From Acinetobacter baumannii (GTDB lineage: Bacteria; Pseudomonadota; Gammaproteobacteria; Pseudomonadales; Moraxellaceae): DNA of 40,244 bases. A program made the position numbers and the translations under genes. This document shows positions 24,371 to 33,700 of this stretch, in pieces (position 1 is the first letter of the stretch; every line of letters begins with the position of its first letter). The stretch is from contig NZ_JADVOP010000036.1 in NCBI RefSeq assembly GCF_016508585.1, positions 1 through 40,244 on the forward strand, written 5' to 3'. A model generated the notes under the pieces. That model worked only from the letters and a program-made list of their open reading frames with translations, had not been told where the DNA came from and searched no databases.

Positions 24371-25366
24371 TTACCACTTTGCATAATGCTGTTCAAGCAA
24401 ACCATACTCTTGATCAAGCTGAATGATTTCACCTGTTTCTGATTCGATATGTCCACTGATTCGTGATTGCCATTGGCTAAACTGGCTCCCCACCAAACGT
24501 AGATTTAAGTTTTCAAATCTTCGCCATCCCGTATCTATCTGGAGATTGAGTTTCTGATCCAGAGAACATACTGACCATACATTGCTATCTATTTTTTCAA
24601 ATAATACATCCGCAACACTGTACAAAGTCCCGTTGACCCAAAGACAATTTTCATTCCCAAAGCTTTCATTGACACCTGATGCAAGGTTTAAACCAATACG
24701 TTTGCCTTGCTGATCCCAAAAATTGCAGGATAACCAAAACCATGCCGTTTCAGGTCTTAAAAATCCACAAGTATCATCTAGGGATGCCAGTGATTGATCA
24801 TTAAAATCGATCACTTGTTTTCGCTTATTGACAAAAAAACCCTCAACCGCCAATGTTGTTTTCTTTTGGGTATAGGTCCATCCATTAATCCCGTTGGGAC
24901 TGCATAAGCTTAAAGGTTCGGTGCCAGCACAAAATATTCGTGCCTTTAATTGTTCTTCACCATGACGTGTTGCACGGATATAGCGCACCCCGTTGGCATG
25001 TTGCATTTCGAATTCAAATGGTGACTTGCTAAAATGGCTTTGACTATATAAAGGCTGTTCATCAAGCGAAGTGCCACGTCCTAAAATGGTATTTGCATTC
25101 CACTCTACAACCTCTTGGTTGGTATGATCATATATGTAGATGAAACCGTGTCCAGCCCAACCAATATCCGCAATCGCAATCCCAATAGAATACGGTCCAT
25201 GCTGAATACCACAAAATTTAAACTTCTTATATTTTAAATGCTTGCGCCATCCTGTTAGTGTCTTTCCATAGGGTGTTTTATATACGTAATCATGAACATT
25301 AATTTTGCTGGGCAACTCTTTAAAGCGCCCATAACGTGGTTGACCGTTGCTTTGTATTAAATCCAT
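24371..25366 (-). CDS. DUF2804 family protein
   Basis: 331 residues from the ATG at 25364-25366 (GGGA six bases before it); a TTG four codons upstream lies right against an AAGGA. I recognise the DUF2804 pattern from memory: YSIGIAIADIGWAGHGF near residue 65 and DDTCGFLRPETAWFWL near residue 205. The sequence is rich in Trp and beta-strand-like segments with no signal peptide or membrane helix. The function of the family is unknown; a lipid or lipocalin-like fold has been suggested for beta-rich relatives, which I cannot verify. It is convergent with the PF10118-type pair and upstream on the strand from nothing obvious. A function in lipid metabolism is only a guess from the neighbours. Confidence 0.65.
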   Translation of the reverse strand: MDLIQSNGQPRYGRFKELPSKINVHDYVYKTPYGKTLTGWRKHLKYKKFKFCGIQHGPYSIGIAIADIGWAGHGFIYIYDHTNQEVVEWNANTILGRGTSLDEQPLYSQSHFSKSPFEFEMQHANGVRYIRATRHGEEQLKARIFCAGTEPLSLCSPNGINGWTYTQKKTTLAVEGFFVNKRKQVIDFNDQSLASLDDTCGFLRPETAWFWLSCNFWDQQGKRIGLNLASGVNESFGNENCLWVNGTLYSVADVLFEKIDSNVWSVCSLDQKLNLQIDTGWRRFENLNLRLVGSQFSQWQSRISGHIESETGEIIQLDQEYGLLEQHYAKW

Positions 25367-25539
25367 GTGAATTCCCAATCCTTTTATAAGGGAAATATTA
25401 GACTTTAGTCGATATTTTGATTATTGCTATTTTTCCACATATAGCAACCTGATTGATGTCAAATCGTAAAAATTATCACGCGCATTATATTGAAGAAAAG
25501 TGTCATAAATGTATAGTATTTAATCAAAAAAGAGAGAAT

Positions 25540-25567
25540 AAAAAATAGGGCAATTGCCCTATTTTTT
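25540..25567 (-). terminator. terminator of the beta-oxidation operon
   Basis: A perfect palindrome with GGGCAATTGCCC at its core (25548-25559) inside AAAAAATA/TATTTTTT. Read on the minus strand it ends in a T-run. It lies 16 bases past the stop of the multifunctional enzyme gene. Confidence 0.92.
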
Positions 25568-25582
25568 AATTCGTTCAATCCA

Positions 25583-27715
25583 TCAGATAATTTTCCCTGA
25601 TGGTATCTGATCTATCAATTTTTGTGGTGCTTTAAAACGCTCACCATATTTTGCTTCCAGTGAGTTTGCGCGAGCCAGTGCTTTTTCCAGACCGTATTGA
25701 TTGAGGAATTGAATCGCCCCCCCAGTCCACGGTGCAAAACCTATTCCGAAAATTGAACCAATATTGGCATCGACAACAGACTCCAATACATGCTCTTCAT
25801 AGCAACGCAAAGTATCCAATGCCTGTACAAACAGGAAGCGATCAATCATTTCTTGCTCAGAAATATCCACATCTTTCTTCCAATGGCTTAATCCCTCCCA
25901 CAAGTGTTTTTTCCCACCCTCAGGATACTCATAAAAACCTGCACCCGCTGCTTTACCCTTACGTTCAAAAGTGTGAATCATCGTTTCAATCACATCATCT
26001 GCACCTGAAAGTGGTAAATCCTTGCCTTCTGCTTGCAATGCTTTACGGGTTTCTTTAGCCACATGTTCAGAAAGTGTTAATGCGACTTCATCCTGAATCG
26101 CGAGTGGACCCACTGGCATACCAGCCTTCAATGCAGCCATTTCAATACGTGCCGGGTGAACGCCTTCATGCAACAGACGCAGACCCTCTTGTACAAAGGT
26201 GCCAAAAACACGACTGGTGAAGAAACCACGACTATCATTGACAACAATAGGCGTTTTACCAATTTGCTGCACATAGTCATAGGCTTTTGCTAAAGTTTCA
26301 GCAGAAGTATTCTTGCCTTTAATGATTTCCACCAATTGCATTTTGTCGACGGGACTAAAGAAATGCAGACCAATAAAATGGGTAGCATCCTTAGATGCTT
26401 TGGCTAAGCCCGTAATTGGCAAGGTTGAGGTATTTGATGCCATTACACCACCGTCAACCAGGAACTGTTCAGCTTCTTGAGTCACTTTGGCTTTTAATTC
26501 TTGGTTCTCAAAAACTGCTTCGATAATCAAATCACAGCCTTTTAAATCTTCAGCAGAAGCTGTTGCAGTAATCAAACTTAAAATTTGATCACGCTTTTCA
26601 GCAGTCATACGTCCCTGGGAAACACGCTTGTCCAAAAGTTTTTGACTGTATGCTTTGCCTTTTTCAGCATTTTCAACAGATATGTCTTTCAGAACAACCT
26701 GTATTCCCTTGATTGCCGTTGAATAAGCAATCCCTGCACCCATCATGCCCGCACCCAATACCCCCACCTTGGTCGCCTGCCATTTTGCAATCTCTTTAGG
26801 GCGACTCGCTCCAGCTTTAATCGCATTTAAGCCATGCCAGAATGTGCCAATCATATTCTTCGCGACTTGCCCTGTTGCAAGGTAAGTGAAATAACGATTT
26901 TCAATGCGAAAAGCTGTATCCACATCAACTTGGGCACCTTCAACTGCGGCAGCCATGATTGCTTCTGGTGCCGGATAGCATCCTTTGGTTTTGTCCCTTA
27001 ACATGGCAGGGGCAATCGCGAGAATTTGAGCAACAGCTGGCGTTTTGGGATCTCCACCAGGAATCTTATAGCCTTTTACATCATAAGGCTGTTGTGATTT
27101 CGGATTCGCTTTGATCCAAGCAATGGCTTTGTCGAGCATGTCTTGCTCGTTCTCAGCGAGTTCATTGACCAAGCCTAGCGATTTCGCTTTATCGACACCA
27201 AACTGCTTGCCTTCCATGAGAAATGGAAAGGCATTTTGCAATCCGAGCAGACGTACCATCCGCACCACACCACCACCACCTGGCAATAATCCCAGTGTTA
27301 CTTCAGGCAGACCCAATTTAATCTTGGGATCGTTGAGCGCAATACGATAGTGACAACTTAAAGCAATTTCCCAACCGCCGCCTAAAGCAGTCCCGTTAAT
27401 CGCAGCAACCACAGGTACCCCCAAAGTATCAATCGCACGTAGATCGTCTTTGAGTTTTGCTGTCATGTTAAAAAATTCAGTTGCATGCTCAGGTGTTGCT
27501 TCGATCAATTCATCCAAATCACCGCCTGCGAAGAAAGTCTTTTTTGCAGAACGGTAAATTACACCTTTGAGATCAGTTTCAGATTTAAGCTTTGAAACAA
27601 CATTTTCTAAAGCCACACGGAAATCAGCGTTCATGGTGTTGGCAGATTGGTTCGGAGAATCCATCGTTAAAATGACAATGCCATCTGCATTTTTTTCATA
27701 TTGAATTGCACTCAT
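25583..27715 (-). CDS. multifunctional enoyl-CoA hydratase / 3-hydroxyacyl-CoA dehydrogenase
   Basis: Two middle steps of fatty acid beta-oxidation in one 710-residue chain. The N-terminal crotonase domain (about 1-190) has the oxyanion and catalytic parts GGDL, GGGWEIAL with E116 and GLPEVTLGLLPGGGG with E138. The NAD-binding domain begins at GVLGAGMMGAGIA (about 318-330), followed by HFFSPVDKMQLVEI and the C-terminal dehydrogenase domain. The sequence is closer to FadJ/PA1737-type enzymes than to classical FadB (no standard FadB start), so I give no symbol. It follows the thiolase gene by 11 bases, forming a trifunctional-type complex unit of alpha and beta subunits. The operon ends in a strong terminator. 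Confidence 0.93.
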   Translation of the reverse strand: MSAIQYEKNADGIVILTMDSPNQSANTMNADFRVALENVVSKLKSETDLKGVIYRSAKKTFFAGGDLDELIEATPEHATEFFNMTAKLKDDLRAIDTLGVPVVAAINGTALGGGWEIALSCHYRIALNDPKIKLGLPEVTLGLLPGGGGVVRMVRLLGLQNAFPFLMEGKQFGVDKAKSLGLVNELAENEQDMLDKAIAWIKANPKSQQPYDVKGYKIPGGDPKTPAVAQILAIAPAMLRDKTKGCYPAPEAIMAAAVEGAQVDVDTAFRIENRYFTYLATGQVAKNMIGTFWHGLNAIKAGASRPKEIAKWQATKVGVLGAGMMGAGIAYSTAIKGIQVVLKDISVENAEKGKAYSQKLLDKRVSQGRMTAEKRDQILSLITATASAEDLKGCDLIIEAVFENQELKAKVTQEAEQFLVDGGVMASNTSTLPITGLAKASKDATHFIGLHFFSPVDKMQLVEIIKGKNTSAETLAKAYDYVQQIGKTPIVVNDSRGFFTSRVFGTFVQEGLRLLHEGVHPARIEMAALKAGMPVGPLAIQDEVALTLSEHVAKETRKALQAEGKDLPLSGADDVIETMIHTFERKGKAAGAGFYEYPEGGKKHLWEGLSHWKKDVDISEQEMIDRFLFVQALDTLRCYEEHVLESVVDANIGSIFGIGFAPWTGGAIQFLNQYGLEKALARANSLEAKYGERFKAPQKLIDQIPSGKII

Positions 27716-27726
27716 TATTCTTCTCC

Positions 27727-28932
27727 TTAAACCAACTCAATAATGGTCGCAATACCCATGCCACCACCCACGCACAAGGTCGCTAAACCACGTTTTTTAC
27801 CTTGACGCTCCAATTCATCCAACAATGTGCCTAAAATCATTGCACCTGTTGCACCCAGGGGATGCCCCATTGCAATCGCTCCACCATTGACGTTCACTTT
27901 TTCAGCAGGAACTTTCAATTCGGTCATAAAGCGCATCACAACAGACGCAAAAGCTTCATTGACTTCAAATAGATCAATATCATCAATCGTCAGACCTGCT
28001 TTTGCCAATGCCTTACGTGCAGCGGGAGCGGGTCCTGTCAACATAATCGTGGGATCCGTCCCCACCAAAGCCGTCGCCAGTACTTTGGCACGAGGCTTTA
28101 AACCTTGTTCTTTTACTGCTCTTTCAGATGCCAGTAGCACCACAGCGGCCCCATCCACGATTCCTGATGAGTTTCCGGCATGATGTACATGGTTAATTTT
28201 CTGCGCTTCCGGATACTGCTGTAAAGCAATTGCATCAAAACCCATGCTGCCCATCATTTCAAAACTTGGATTCAGCTTTGCCAAGCCTTCCGCTGTAGTA
28301 AGCGGCTTGATAAATTCATCTTTTTCAAGAATGGTCACACCGGCTTTGTCTTTTACAGCCACCACAGATCGATCAAAATAGCCTGCTGTTTGTGCCGCAG
28401 CTGCTTTACGTTGTGAATTTGCAGCAAACTCATCCACATCCGAACGGCTATAACCATCTAGTGTTGCAATTAAATCAGCACCAATCCCTTGAGGTACAAA
28501 ATGTGATTTCAAGTTGGTTTCAGGATCAAGTGCCCAAGGTCCCCCATCTGAACCCATTGGAATGCGGGACATCGACTCTACGCCACCCGCAACCACAATG
28601 TCTTCCCAACCCGAACGGACTTTTTGGGCAGCCATATTCACAGCTTCCAGACCAGATGCACAGAAGCGGTTAATTTGTACGCCTGCCACATCATTATCCC
28701 AACCTGCTGCAATCGCGGCAGTTTTGGCAATATCTCCACCCTGATCCGCAATTGGCGTCACACAACCCAATACAATGTCATCAACTTTTGAAGTATCCAA
28801 TTGATGGCGATCTTTCAACTCATTGAGTAATGTTGTCAATAAAGTGATTGGTTTCACTTCATAGAGTGATCCATCTTTTTTTCCTTTTCCGCGTGGTGTG
28901 CGAATGGCATCAATGATGTAAGCCTCGCTCAT
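27727..28932 (-). CDS. acetyl-CoA C-acyltransferase (thiolase)
   Basis: Last step of beta-oxidation: cleaves 3-oxoacyl-CoA with CoA to acetyl-CoA and a shortened acyl-CoA. 401 residues. The nucleophile is C91 in [13 protein letters not shown]357 lies in [16 protein letters not shown] and C387 in [10 protein letters not shown], so the catalytic triad is complete. The first gene of the operon with the multifunctional enzyme. AAGGA is six bases before the ATG. A possible promoter lies upstream (29012-29039). Confidence 0.95.
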   Translation of the reverse strand: MSEAYIIDAIRTPRGKGKKDGSLYEVKPITLLTTLLNELKDRHQLDTSKVDDIVLGCVTPIADQGGDIAKTAAIAAGWDNDVAGVQINRFCASGLEAVNMAAQKVRSGWEDIVVAGGVESMSRIPMGSDGGPWALDPETNLKSHFVPQGIGADLIATLDGYSRSDVDEFAANSQRKAAAAQTAGYFDRSVVAVKDKAGVTILEKDEFIKPLTTAEGLAKLNPSFEMMGSMGFDAIALQQYPEAQKINHVHHAGNSSGIVDGAAVVLLASERAVKEQGLKPRAKVLATALVGTDPTIMLTGPAPAARKALAKAGLTIDDIDLFEVNEAFASVVMRFMTELKVPAEKVNVNGGAIAMGHPLGATGAMILGTLLDELERQGKKRGLATLCVGGGMGIATIIELV

Positions 28933-29011
28933 AGCTGTTCCTTCTTATGACTTCTAGATTGTTATGTGCTTCGAGTGTACTTTATAAAGTCGAGAGATCA
29001 ATGACGAGAAC

Positions 29012-29039
29012 GGAATAGTCGCTTGATATTTTTTGTCAA
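29012..29039 (-). promoter_or_regulatory. possible promoter of the beta-oxidation operon
   Basis: Minus strand TTGACA (29034-29039) and TATTCC (29012-29017) with a 16-base spacer. The -35 is perfect but the -10 is weak. A TTGATC/TACACT pair closer to the gene is an alternative. A FadR-like site was looked for by eye but not recognised. Confidence 0.3.
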
Positions 29040-29140
29040 TTGAAAAAAGCTGCAATTTAAAGAGAATTGAATGCCCATATCTCAGCACCGCACACTCTTC
29101 ATTACATACTGAAATTCATATAAGCATTACCATCATGTGG

Positions 29141-29635
29141 TTAAACAAAATCAATATTGAGAATATCACTGAATTTTCTTTTGCCTGTCTGGGCTAGATC
29201 AGTTTCATTTCTTGGATAGCTGATTGGTTGATCTTCACTTAAGTCTGAATGTAATGTACCAATTTTTAAGTAGTCGATCTCCACAAATTGAGGAAAATCA
29301 TGTTCTACTGCTTCTAATTGTTGAATATATGCAATAGCTTCAGTTTGTGTGGGCGTTATCGCTTTTAAAGCTCTTGCAATTTGCCCAAAACTCTCAAGAT
29401 ATTGACTGATTTCAAAGACAATTTCCTCATTTTGAAAATCACCATCCATAGCAGTGATACGGAGATCATCATCTAAAGACGACGCGCGATAAGCTTGATT
29501 ACGCCAGGGATCATGATCTTTACGGTATGTCATATACTGTGTTTTAGCTTTTTCAGCATCTTCCAAAGTGGTAAAAATACCTAAAATAATGTCGATAAAA
29601 GTATAAGCTGAAATTGTTCTCATCAACATCCACAT
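29141..29635 (-). CDS. hypothetical protein
   Basis: 164 residues, no signal peptide. An N-terminal FIDIILGIFTTLEDAEKAKTQYM segment, then charged helical stretches. The C-terminal third is rich in Asp, Glu and Gln. I do not recognise a family. Nearby starts (29635, 29629 and 29623) are all possible, with AGGA four, ten or sixteen bases upstream. It is flanked by the thiolase operon and a GNAT gene on the same strand, with 82 bases to the GNAT gene. It may respond to some input through the regulatory 'DxxxA' type helices, but there is no evidence. Confidence 0.55.
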   Translation of the reverse strand: MWMLMRTISAYTFIDIILGIFTTLEDAEKAKTQYMTYRKDHDPWRNQAYRASSLDDDLRITAMDGDFQNEEIVFEISQYLESFGQIARALKAITPTQTEAIAYIQQLEAVEHDFPQFVEIDYLKIGTLHSDLSEDQPISYPRNETDLAQTGKRKFSDILNIDFV

Positions 29636-29717
29636 ACTGTCCTACACCACATCTTGATTGTTAAATACTGAATAAAGAACAACCAGCAAATCAATCCGTT
29701 TTCATCCTGCATCCGCT

Positions 29718-30242
29718 TTAGATGGATAAAACATCCAATCTCATCGCACAGCGACTTTTTCGATTGAAGCCACATTGGACCTCATGTGCAATTTTCTTTT
29801 GCAGATAATCCGGTAAATCATCATCATCCAGCTTTTGAAAACCTAGACTCTCATAAAATGGGCGATTCCAAACCACATCATTAAATGTCGTTAACGTCAC
29901 ATTTGAAAAATCATGTTTGTGGGCATAATCGATTACATACTCAAGCAATTGCCGTCCAATTCCTTGTTTTTGCAACGTACCATCCACATCCAATTCAATA
30001 ATATATAAATCCTGGTTTTGTTTTTCAGCATATAAAAATCCTGTCGCGTTATTTTCAGGATTTATCGAAACAAAGCCGTATGCTTGGGAAATCAATCGCA
30101 TGTGGTCATCTATAGACAAAAGCGAGCTGTCTGCCAACCAAGCCAGTTCAGGAATATTTAAAAAAGCTTGTGCTGCCGATTTTTCGATTTCAATTAAACG
30201 TGCGATATCTGAAGTCTGGACTCTTCTAATTAAACATGTCAT
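29718..30242 (-). CDS. GNAT-family N-acetyltransferase
   Basis: 174 residues. The acetyl-CoA binding motif A is visible as VDGTLQKQGIGRQLLEYVIDYA (Q/R-x-x-G-x-G/A form) at about residues 88-110, and the C-terminal FYESLGFQKLDDDD is motif B (the FYxxLGF pattern). The substrate is unknown; small amines, antibiotics and protein N-termini are all used by this fold. It is next to a second GNAT gene (93 bases), and they share no visible terminator, but the two sequences are not close copies of each other. Confidence 0.85.
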   Translation of the reverse strand: MTCLIRRVQTSDIARLIEIEKSAAQAFLNIPELAWLADSSLLSIDDHMRLISQAYGFVSINPENNATGFLYAEKQNQDLYIIELDVDGTLQKQGIGRQLLEYVIDYAHKHDFSNVTLTTFNDVVWNRPFYESLGFQKLDDDDLPDYLQKKIAHEVQCGFNRKSRCAMRLDVLSI

Positions 30243-30334
30243 TTATTTATCTAGCCATACATTTAGCGTTAAGTTTGATCAAACTCTACCCTTCAAAAGT
30301 TTGAAATTGAGATACCTCTCCACTTTAAATAATA

Positions 30335-30808
30335 TCATGCAATCAATGATGTAACCGACAAGTCTAAATGATAAAACTGATTAAATTCGGTAGCTTGATA
30401 ATTTGAGAAAGCATCGCCTTTGATGAACCCAAACTTTTTATACAAATGAATTGCTGGTTCAAAAGAAGGATGTGTCCCTGTTTCAAGACTCAATTTTTGA
30501 TATTTTCTCAACTGTGCAATATGCAAAAGATGTTTTAAAACTGTAGTCGCTGCGCCTTTAGCTAAATGTTGAGGATGAGTCCGCATTGATTTTACTTCAG
30601 CATGAATCGGTGACAGTTCTTGAAGGGCGCCGCATGCCAAAAGCTCATCTTGATCCCACAGGGTATAAAAACTGATCTGTGGCTGTTGTAAGGCGAAAAG
30701 GTCTAAAGCAAAGCTATTTTCAATCGGTGAATTTTCATGCATGTCCGCCAAATGAATGCGAAGCAAATTTTGTACTTGTATGTCATCAAACTGCCCGAGC
30801 TTAATCAT
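30335..30808 (-). CDS. GNAT-family N-acetyltransferase, second gene
   Basis: 157 residues, with motif A near MRTHPQHLAKGAATTVLKHLL (about 75-95) and IHLYKKFGF as the motif B segment. The ETGTHPSFEPA stretch is typical of one sub-group of small GNAT enzymes that act on amino-acid-type substrates. AAGG lies nine bases before the ATG. Substrate unknown. The gene is convergent with nothing on the plus strand and is preceded by a terminator-bound AraC gene. Confidence 0.85.
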   Translation of the reverse strand: MIKLGQFDDIQVQNLLRIHLADMHENSPIENSFALDLFALQQPQISFYTLWDQDELLACGALQELSPIHAEVKSMRTHPQHLAKGAATTVLKHLLHIAQLRKYQKLSLETGTHPSFEPAIHLYKKFGFIKGDAFSNYQATEFNQFYHLDLSVTSLIA

Positions 30809-30880
30809 CTTTTAATGCCTTATTGTTTAAACCTTTTCCATCATATATTAGAAAAAACATCGACAAAATAATTGGACATA

Positions 30881-30905
30881 AAAAAAGCCCAAGTTAAACT
30901 TGGGC
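30881..30905 (-). terminator. terminator of the second AraC-type gene
   Basis: GCCCAAGTT/AACTTGGGC arms (30887-30905) around a single-base loop centre with T-run on the minus strand (complement of 30881-30886). It lies 44 bases past the stop at 30949. Confidence 0.9.
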
Positions 30906-30948
30906 GGAGGATAATCAAAAAATAGTTTTTGATTTCATCATGCATGCA

Positions 30949-31959
30949 TCAGTGATAACCATGTAATTGGCGATATAGTCCTGGTGTAACCCCTGTCCAT
31001 TTTTTAAATGCTCGATGGAAAGTACTGGTTTCACTGAAACCAACTTGCTGCGCTACATCTTCAAGGGTTAAATCTGGATTTAACAACAAATGAATTGCGG
31101 CATCACGACGTAATGCATCTTTAACACCCTGATAGCTCTTACCTTCAGCAGCTAAACGACGTCGCAAAGTTTGCGGAGAGAGATACAGCATGGATGCAAC
31201 ATCATTCAAGGTCGGCATTTCCTCGCCGATTTGACTCTTCAGCACTTCGCGGATACGTGATGTCAATGAATTGGTATTTTTAAATTTCACCAACAGTTGT
31301 GCTGGGGCAGCTTTTAAGAATTCTTCTAAACTTGCCTCGTCTTGACGAATTGGTAGGTCTAAATAATCAGCAGCAAAGGTAATTTCTGTACGAGGCATGT
31401 CGAACTGCATTACAGGTGCAAAGAACAATGCATCATATTCATCTGCATGATTGGGACGTGGGTAGCCAAAATGTACACGCTCTAAAGGAATACGACGTTC
31501 AATTAACCAAGATGCCAGACCATGCCAAATCATCAGCATACTTTCAGTAATGAAGTGGTCAGGATCCATGGTTTTTGGAATCAGAGGCACCAAACGAGCT
31601 TCATGTTTATCTCGTTCAACTGCAACGGACCATTCATCACCAAATAATTTATAGAATTGTGATGAAAGCTCTAAAGCGTCACCCAGTGTTTTTGCATGGA
31701 TGATCAATTGGCACATGATGGCAAAAGAACCCAGACGACGTGGTTGAATATCGAATCCAACATGTTCATCTTGGGTCACCATCCACAACATTTTCACAAA
31801 GCGAGTATATTGCTCTGGTGAAATACGTGCTTTTGGCTGACGCAGTAATTCTGCTTCTATGCCGACATGTGAAAGTAAAGTATCAACGTCCATTCCTAAA
31901 CGTTTTACACCGGTTAAGGCTGCATTCACAAAATGGATACTGATCGTATCACGACTCAT
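30949..31959 (-). CDS. AraC-family transcriptional regulator, OruR/arabinose-binding type
   Basis: 336 residues from the ATG at 31957-31959, with AAGGA six bases before it. A longer in-frame start 12 codons upstream lacks a good ribosome site. The N-terminal domain (about 12-215) is of the same family as in the AraC regulator at 21232. The C-terminal DNA-binding part has VASMLYLSPQTLRRRLAAEGKS and VAQQVGFSETSTFHRAFKKWTG. It is divergent from a CaiB/BaiF CoA-transferase gene, and the 211-base gap has one clear promoter for that gene (32106-32134). The simplest idea is that it controls the CoA-transferase. Confidence 0.88.
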   Translation of the reverse strand: MSRDTISIHFVNAALTGVKRLGMDVDTLLSHVGIEAELLRQPKARISPEQYTRFVKMLWMVTQDEHVGFDIQPRRLGSFAIMCQLIIHAKTLGDALELSSQFYKLFGDEWSVAVERDKHEARLVPLIPKTMDPDHFITESMLMIWHGLASWLIERRIPLERVHFGYPRPNHADEYDALFFAPVMQFDMPRTEITFAADYLDLPIRQDEASLEEFLKAAPAQLLVKFKNTNSLTSRIREVLKSQIGEEMPTLNDVASMLYLSPQTLRRRLAAEGKSYQGVKDALRRDAAIHLLLNPDLTLEDVAQQVGFSETSTFHRAFKKWTGVTPGLYRQLHGYH

Positions 31960-32105
31960 GGTAAATCCTTCACTCTCTTTGATGTTCACTAACAATTGAC
32001 CTAAATGACGCTAAAAAATGTTTTATTGGCGATTTACAACAATGCAGATCACCTTTTTACATCATAAATTGCCGAAATGATCAAGGTAAATGGCTGAACA
32101 TGACA

Positions 32106-32134
32106 TTGTTTTGTTAATTTTATATTTCTATTAT
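32106..32134 (+). promoter_or_regulatory. probable promoter of the CoA-transferase gene
   Basis: TTGTTT (32106-32111), 17-base spacer, TATTAT (32129-32134). Transcription would start near 32141, downstream of the in-frame ATG at 32090. That supports the ATG at 32171 as the real start. Confidence 0.5.
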
Positions 32135-32170
32135 GGACGTAAAATCAACACTATATTGGTAAAAACAATT

Positions 32171-33289
32171 ATGACAAGCGCTTTAAAGGGATTGAAAGTA
32201 CTCGATTTTTCGACTTTATTACCTGGCCCATTCGCAACTTTATATCTTGCTGACTTAGGTGCAGAAGTGATCCATATCGAGTCACCTACTCGCCCGGATC
32301 TGGTGCGTTTGTTTCCTCCCTATGCAAATGGACAAGCGACATCACATAGTTATCTGAACCGTAACAAACAATCTGTCACACTGGATTTAAAAGATCCGGC
32401 CAGTATAGCGCAGGTCAAGGAAAAAATTTCCGAATTCGATATTGTGGTCGAGCAATTCCGTCCTGGGGTCATGCAACGCTTGGGTCTAGACTATCAAACC
32501 TTGTCTGAAATTAATCCTCGGCTGATTTACTGCTCGATTACGGGTTATGGTCAATCAGGCTCATATAAAGATAAGGCGGGACATGATATTAACTATATCG
32601 CTTTGTCCGGAATCGCGGGACATTGTGGTCGTCAAGACAGTGGACCACCACCGATGGGAATTCAGATCGCTGATGTTGCTGGAGGTTCATTACATGCGGT
32701 GATTGGAATTCTAGCAGCTGTGGTCGAACGCCAAAATAGCGGGCTTGGACAGTACATTGATATTTCTATGACAGATTGTGTGGTTGGGCTCAACAATATG
32801 GCTGCAGCAGCCAATTTGGCAGCTGGTCAGCATCAGCACCGCGAGTTCGAACAACTGAATGGCGGCACGTTCTATGATTATTATGCAACTGCAGATGATC
32901 GTTATTTATCGATAGGTAGCCTAGAACCACAATTCATGACAGGTTTAGCAACAGCACTCGAACTGCCAATTCTCTTGGAAAAAGGAACTTCTTTTGATCC
33001 TGAAGACCGTCAAATGGTTAAACATGCGATTCGAGAAAAAATTAAAACTCAGACACTTGCAGCATGGAATGATGTATTTAGTCAACTGGATGTTTGTGTG
33101 GAACCGGTTTTAAGTTTGGATGAAGCTTTAAACTCCAAAATTTCCAAAGAACGCGGTTGGATCGTTCATGTTCCATTAAAAGCCAATGCAGATCAAACTG
33201 AACCTCAATTGGCTTGTCCAATCAAGTTTTCAAGATCACAGATGCGTTATCAATATATCGGTCAGCAACTTGGTGAAGGAGACTGGTAA
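32171..33289 (+). CDS. CaiB/BaiF-family CoA-transferase
   Basis: Family III CoA-transferase; moves CoA between carboxylic acids, or racemises alpha-methylacyl-CoA. 372 residues from the ATG at 32171. The start KGLKVLDFSTLLPGPFAT and AEVIHIESP are the family opening, and D139 in AGHDINYIALSG is the catalytic aspartate position. Residues GGGT/PMGIQIADVAGGSLHA follow the usual pattern. An upstream in-frame ATG (32090) would add a hydrophobic 27-residue lead that no family member needs and lies upstream of the promoter. It is divergent from an AraC regulator. Closest guess is alpha-methylacyl-CoA racemase-like, but the substrate is not certain. Confidence 0.87.
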   Translation: MTSALKGLKVLDFSTLLPGPFATLYLADLGAEVIHIESPTRPDLVRLFPPYANGQATSHSYLNRNKQSVTLDLKDPASIAQVKEKISEFDIVVEQFRPGVMQRLGLDYQTLSEINPRLIYCSITGYGQSGSYKDKAGHDINYIALSGIAGHCGRQDSGPPPMGIQIADVAGGSLHAVIGILAAVVERQNSGLGQYIDISMTDCVVGLNNMAAAANLAAGQHQHREFEQLNGGTFYDYYATADDRYLSIGSLEPQFMTGLATALELPILLEKGTSFDPEDRQMVKHAIREKIKTQTLAAWNDVFSQLDVCVEPVLSLDEALNSKISKERGWIVHVPLKANADQTEPQLACPIKFSRSQMRYQYIGQQLGEGDW

Positions 33290-33700
33290 CAACACATCAG
33301 TTACATCATCTTTCAAGTTAAATAAAATTACAAATTGGTCATTTTCTTTACAATTTGTATGAATTGTAAGCAGATCATCCTGTGTAATCTTGATACTAAT
33401 CAATTACACAGGTGTTCTGATGATGCTTCATTATTCCTGCTTCTTACTGACTCAAAAATACGCGCCTCCTACTTTCCATACTGATTTCAATCAACACATA
33501 CATAAATTTAGTCAAACAAAAACAATAGAATAAATTAACCTAAAAGATACCCTTACTTTAATTATGTATTTTCAGAAATTATCACCATACGATAAACTGT
33601 TTACACAAATTACAATTAAAAGTCAAAATCAATAGATTTTTATACAAATATGAGAGTATCATAAATAATTAGTTACAAAGTGTTATCAAGGTCACCAAAT
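33290..33700 (+). other. intergenic region upstream of the OprB-type porin gene
   Basis: 411 AT-rich bases with no certain gene. A perfect inverted repeat TTACAATT/AATTGTAA with six bases between lies at 33348-33369. A 37-codon open frame (33420-33533) with AGG seven bases before its ATG is present but does not look like a known protein. ACAAATTACAATT occurs again near 33605. The porin start has AAGG nine bases before the ATG. Confidence 0.5.
33348..33369. promoter_or_regulatory. perfect inverted repeat, possible operator
   Basis: TTACAATT (33348-33355), a six-base spacer, AATTGTAA (33362-33369). It has no T-run, and lies 59 bases after the CoA-transferase stop and more than 300 bases before the porin ATG, so it may be an operator, a weak terminator stem, or chance in AT-rich DNA. 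Confidence 0.3.

Noticed and set aside
25732..26058. A 108-codon frame opposite the multifunctional beta-oxidation gene
   Set aside because: It lies fully inside a well-supported gene in antisense, with no start signal.
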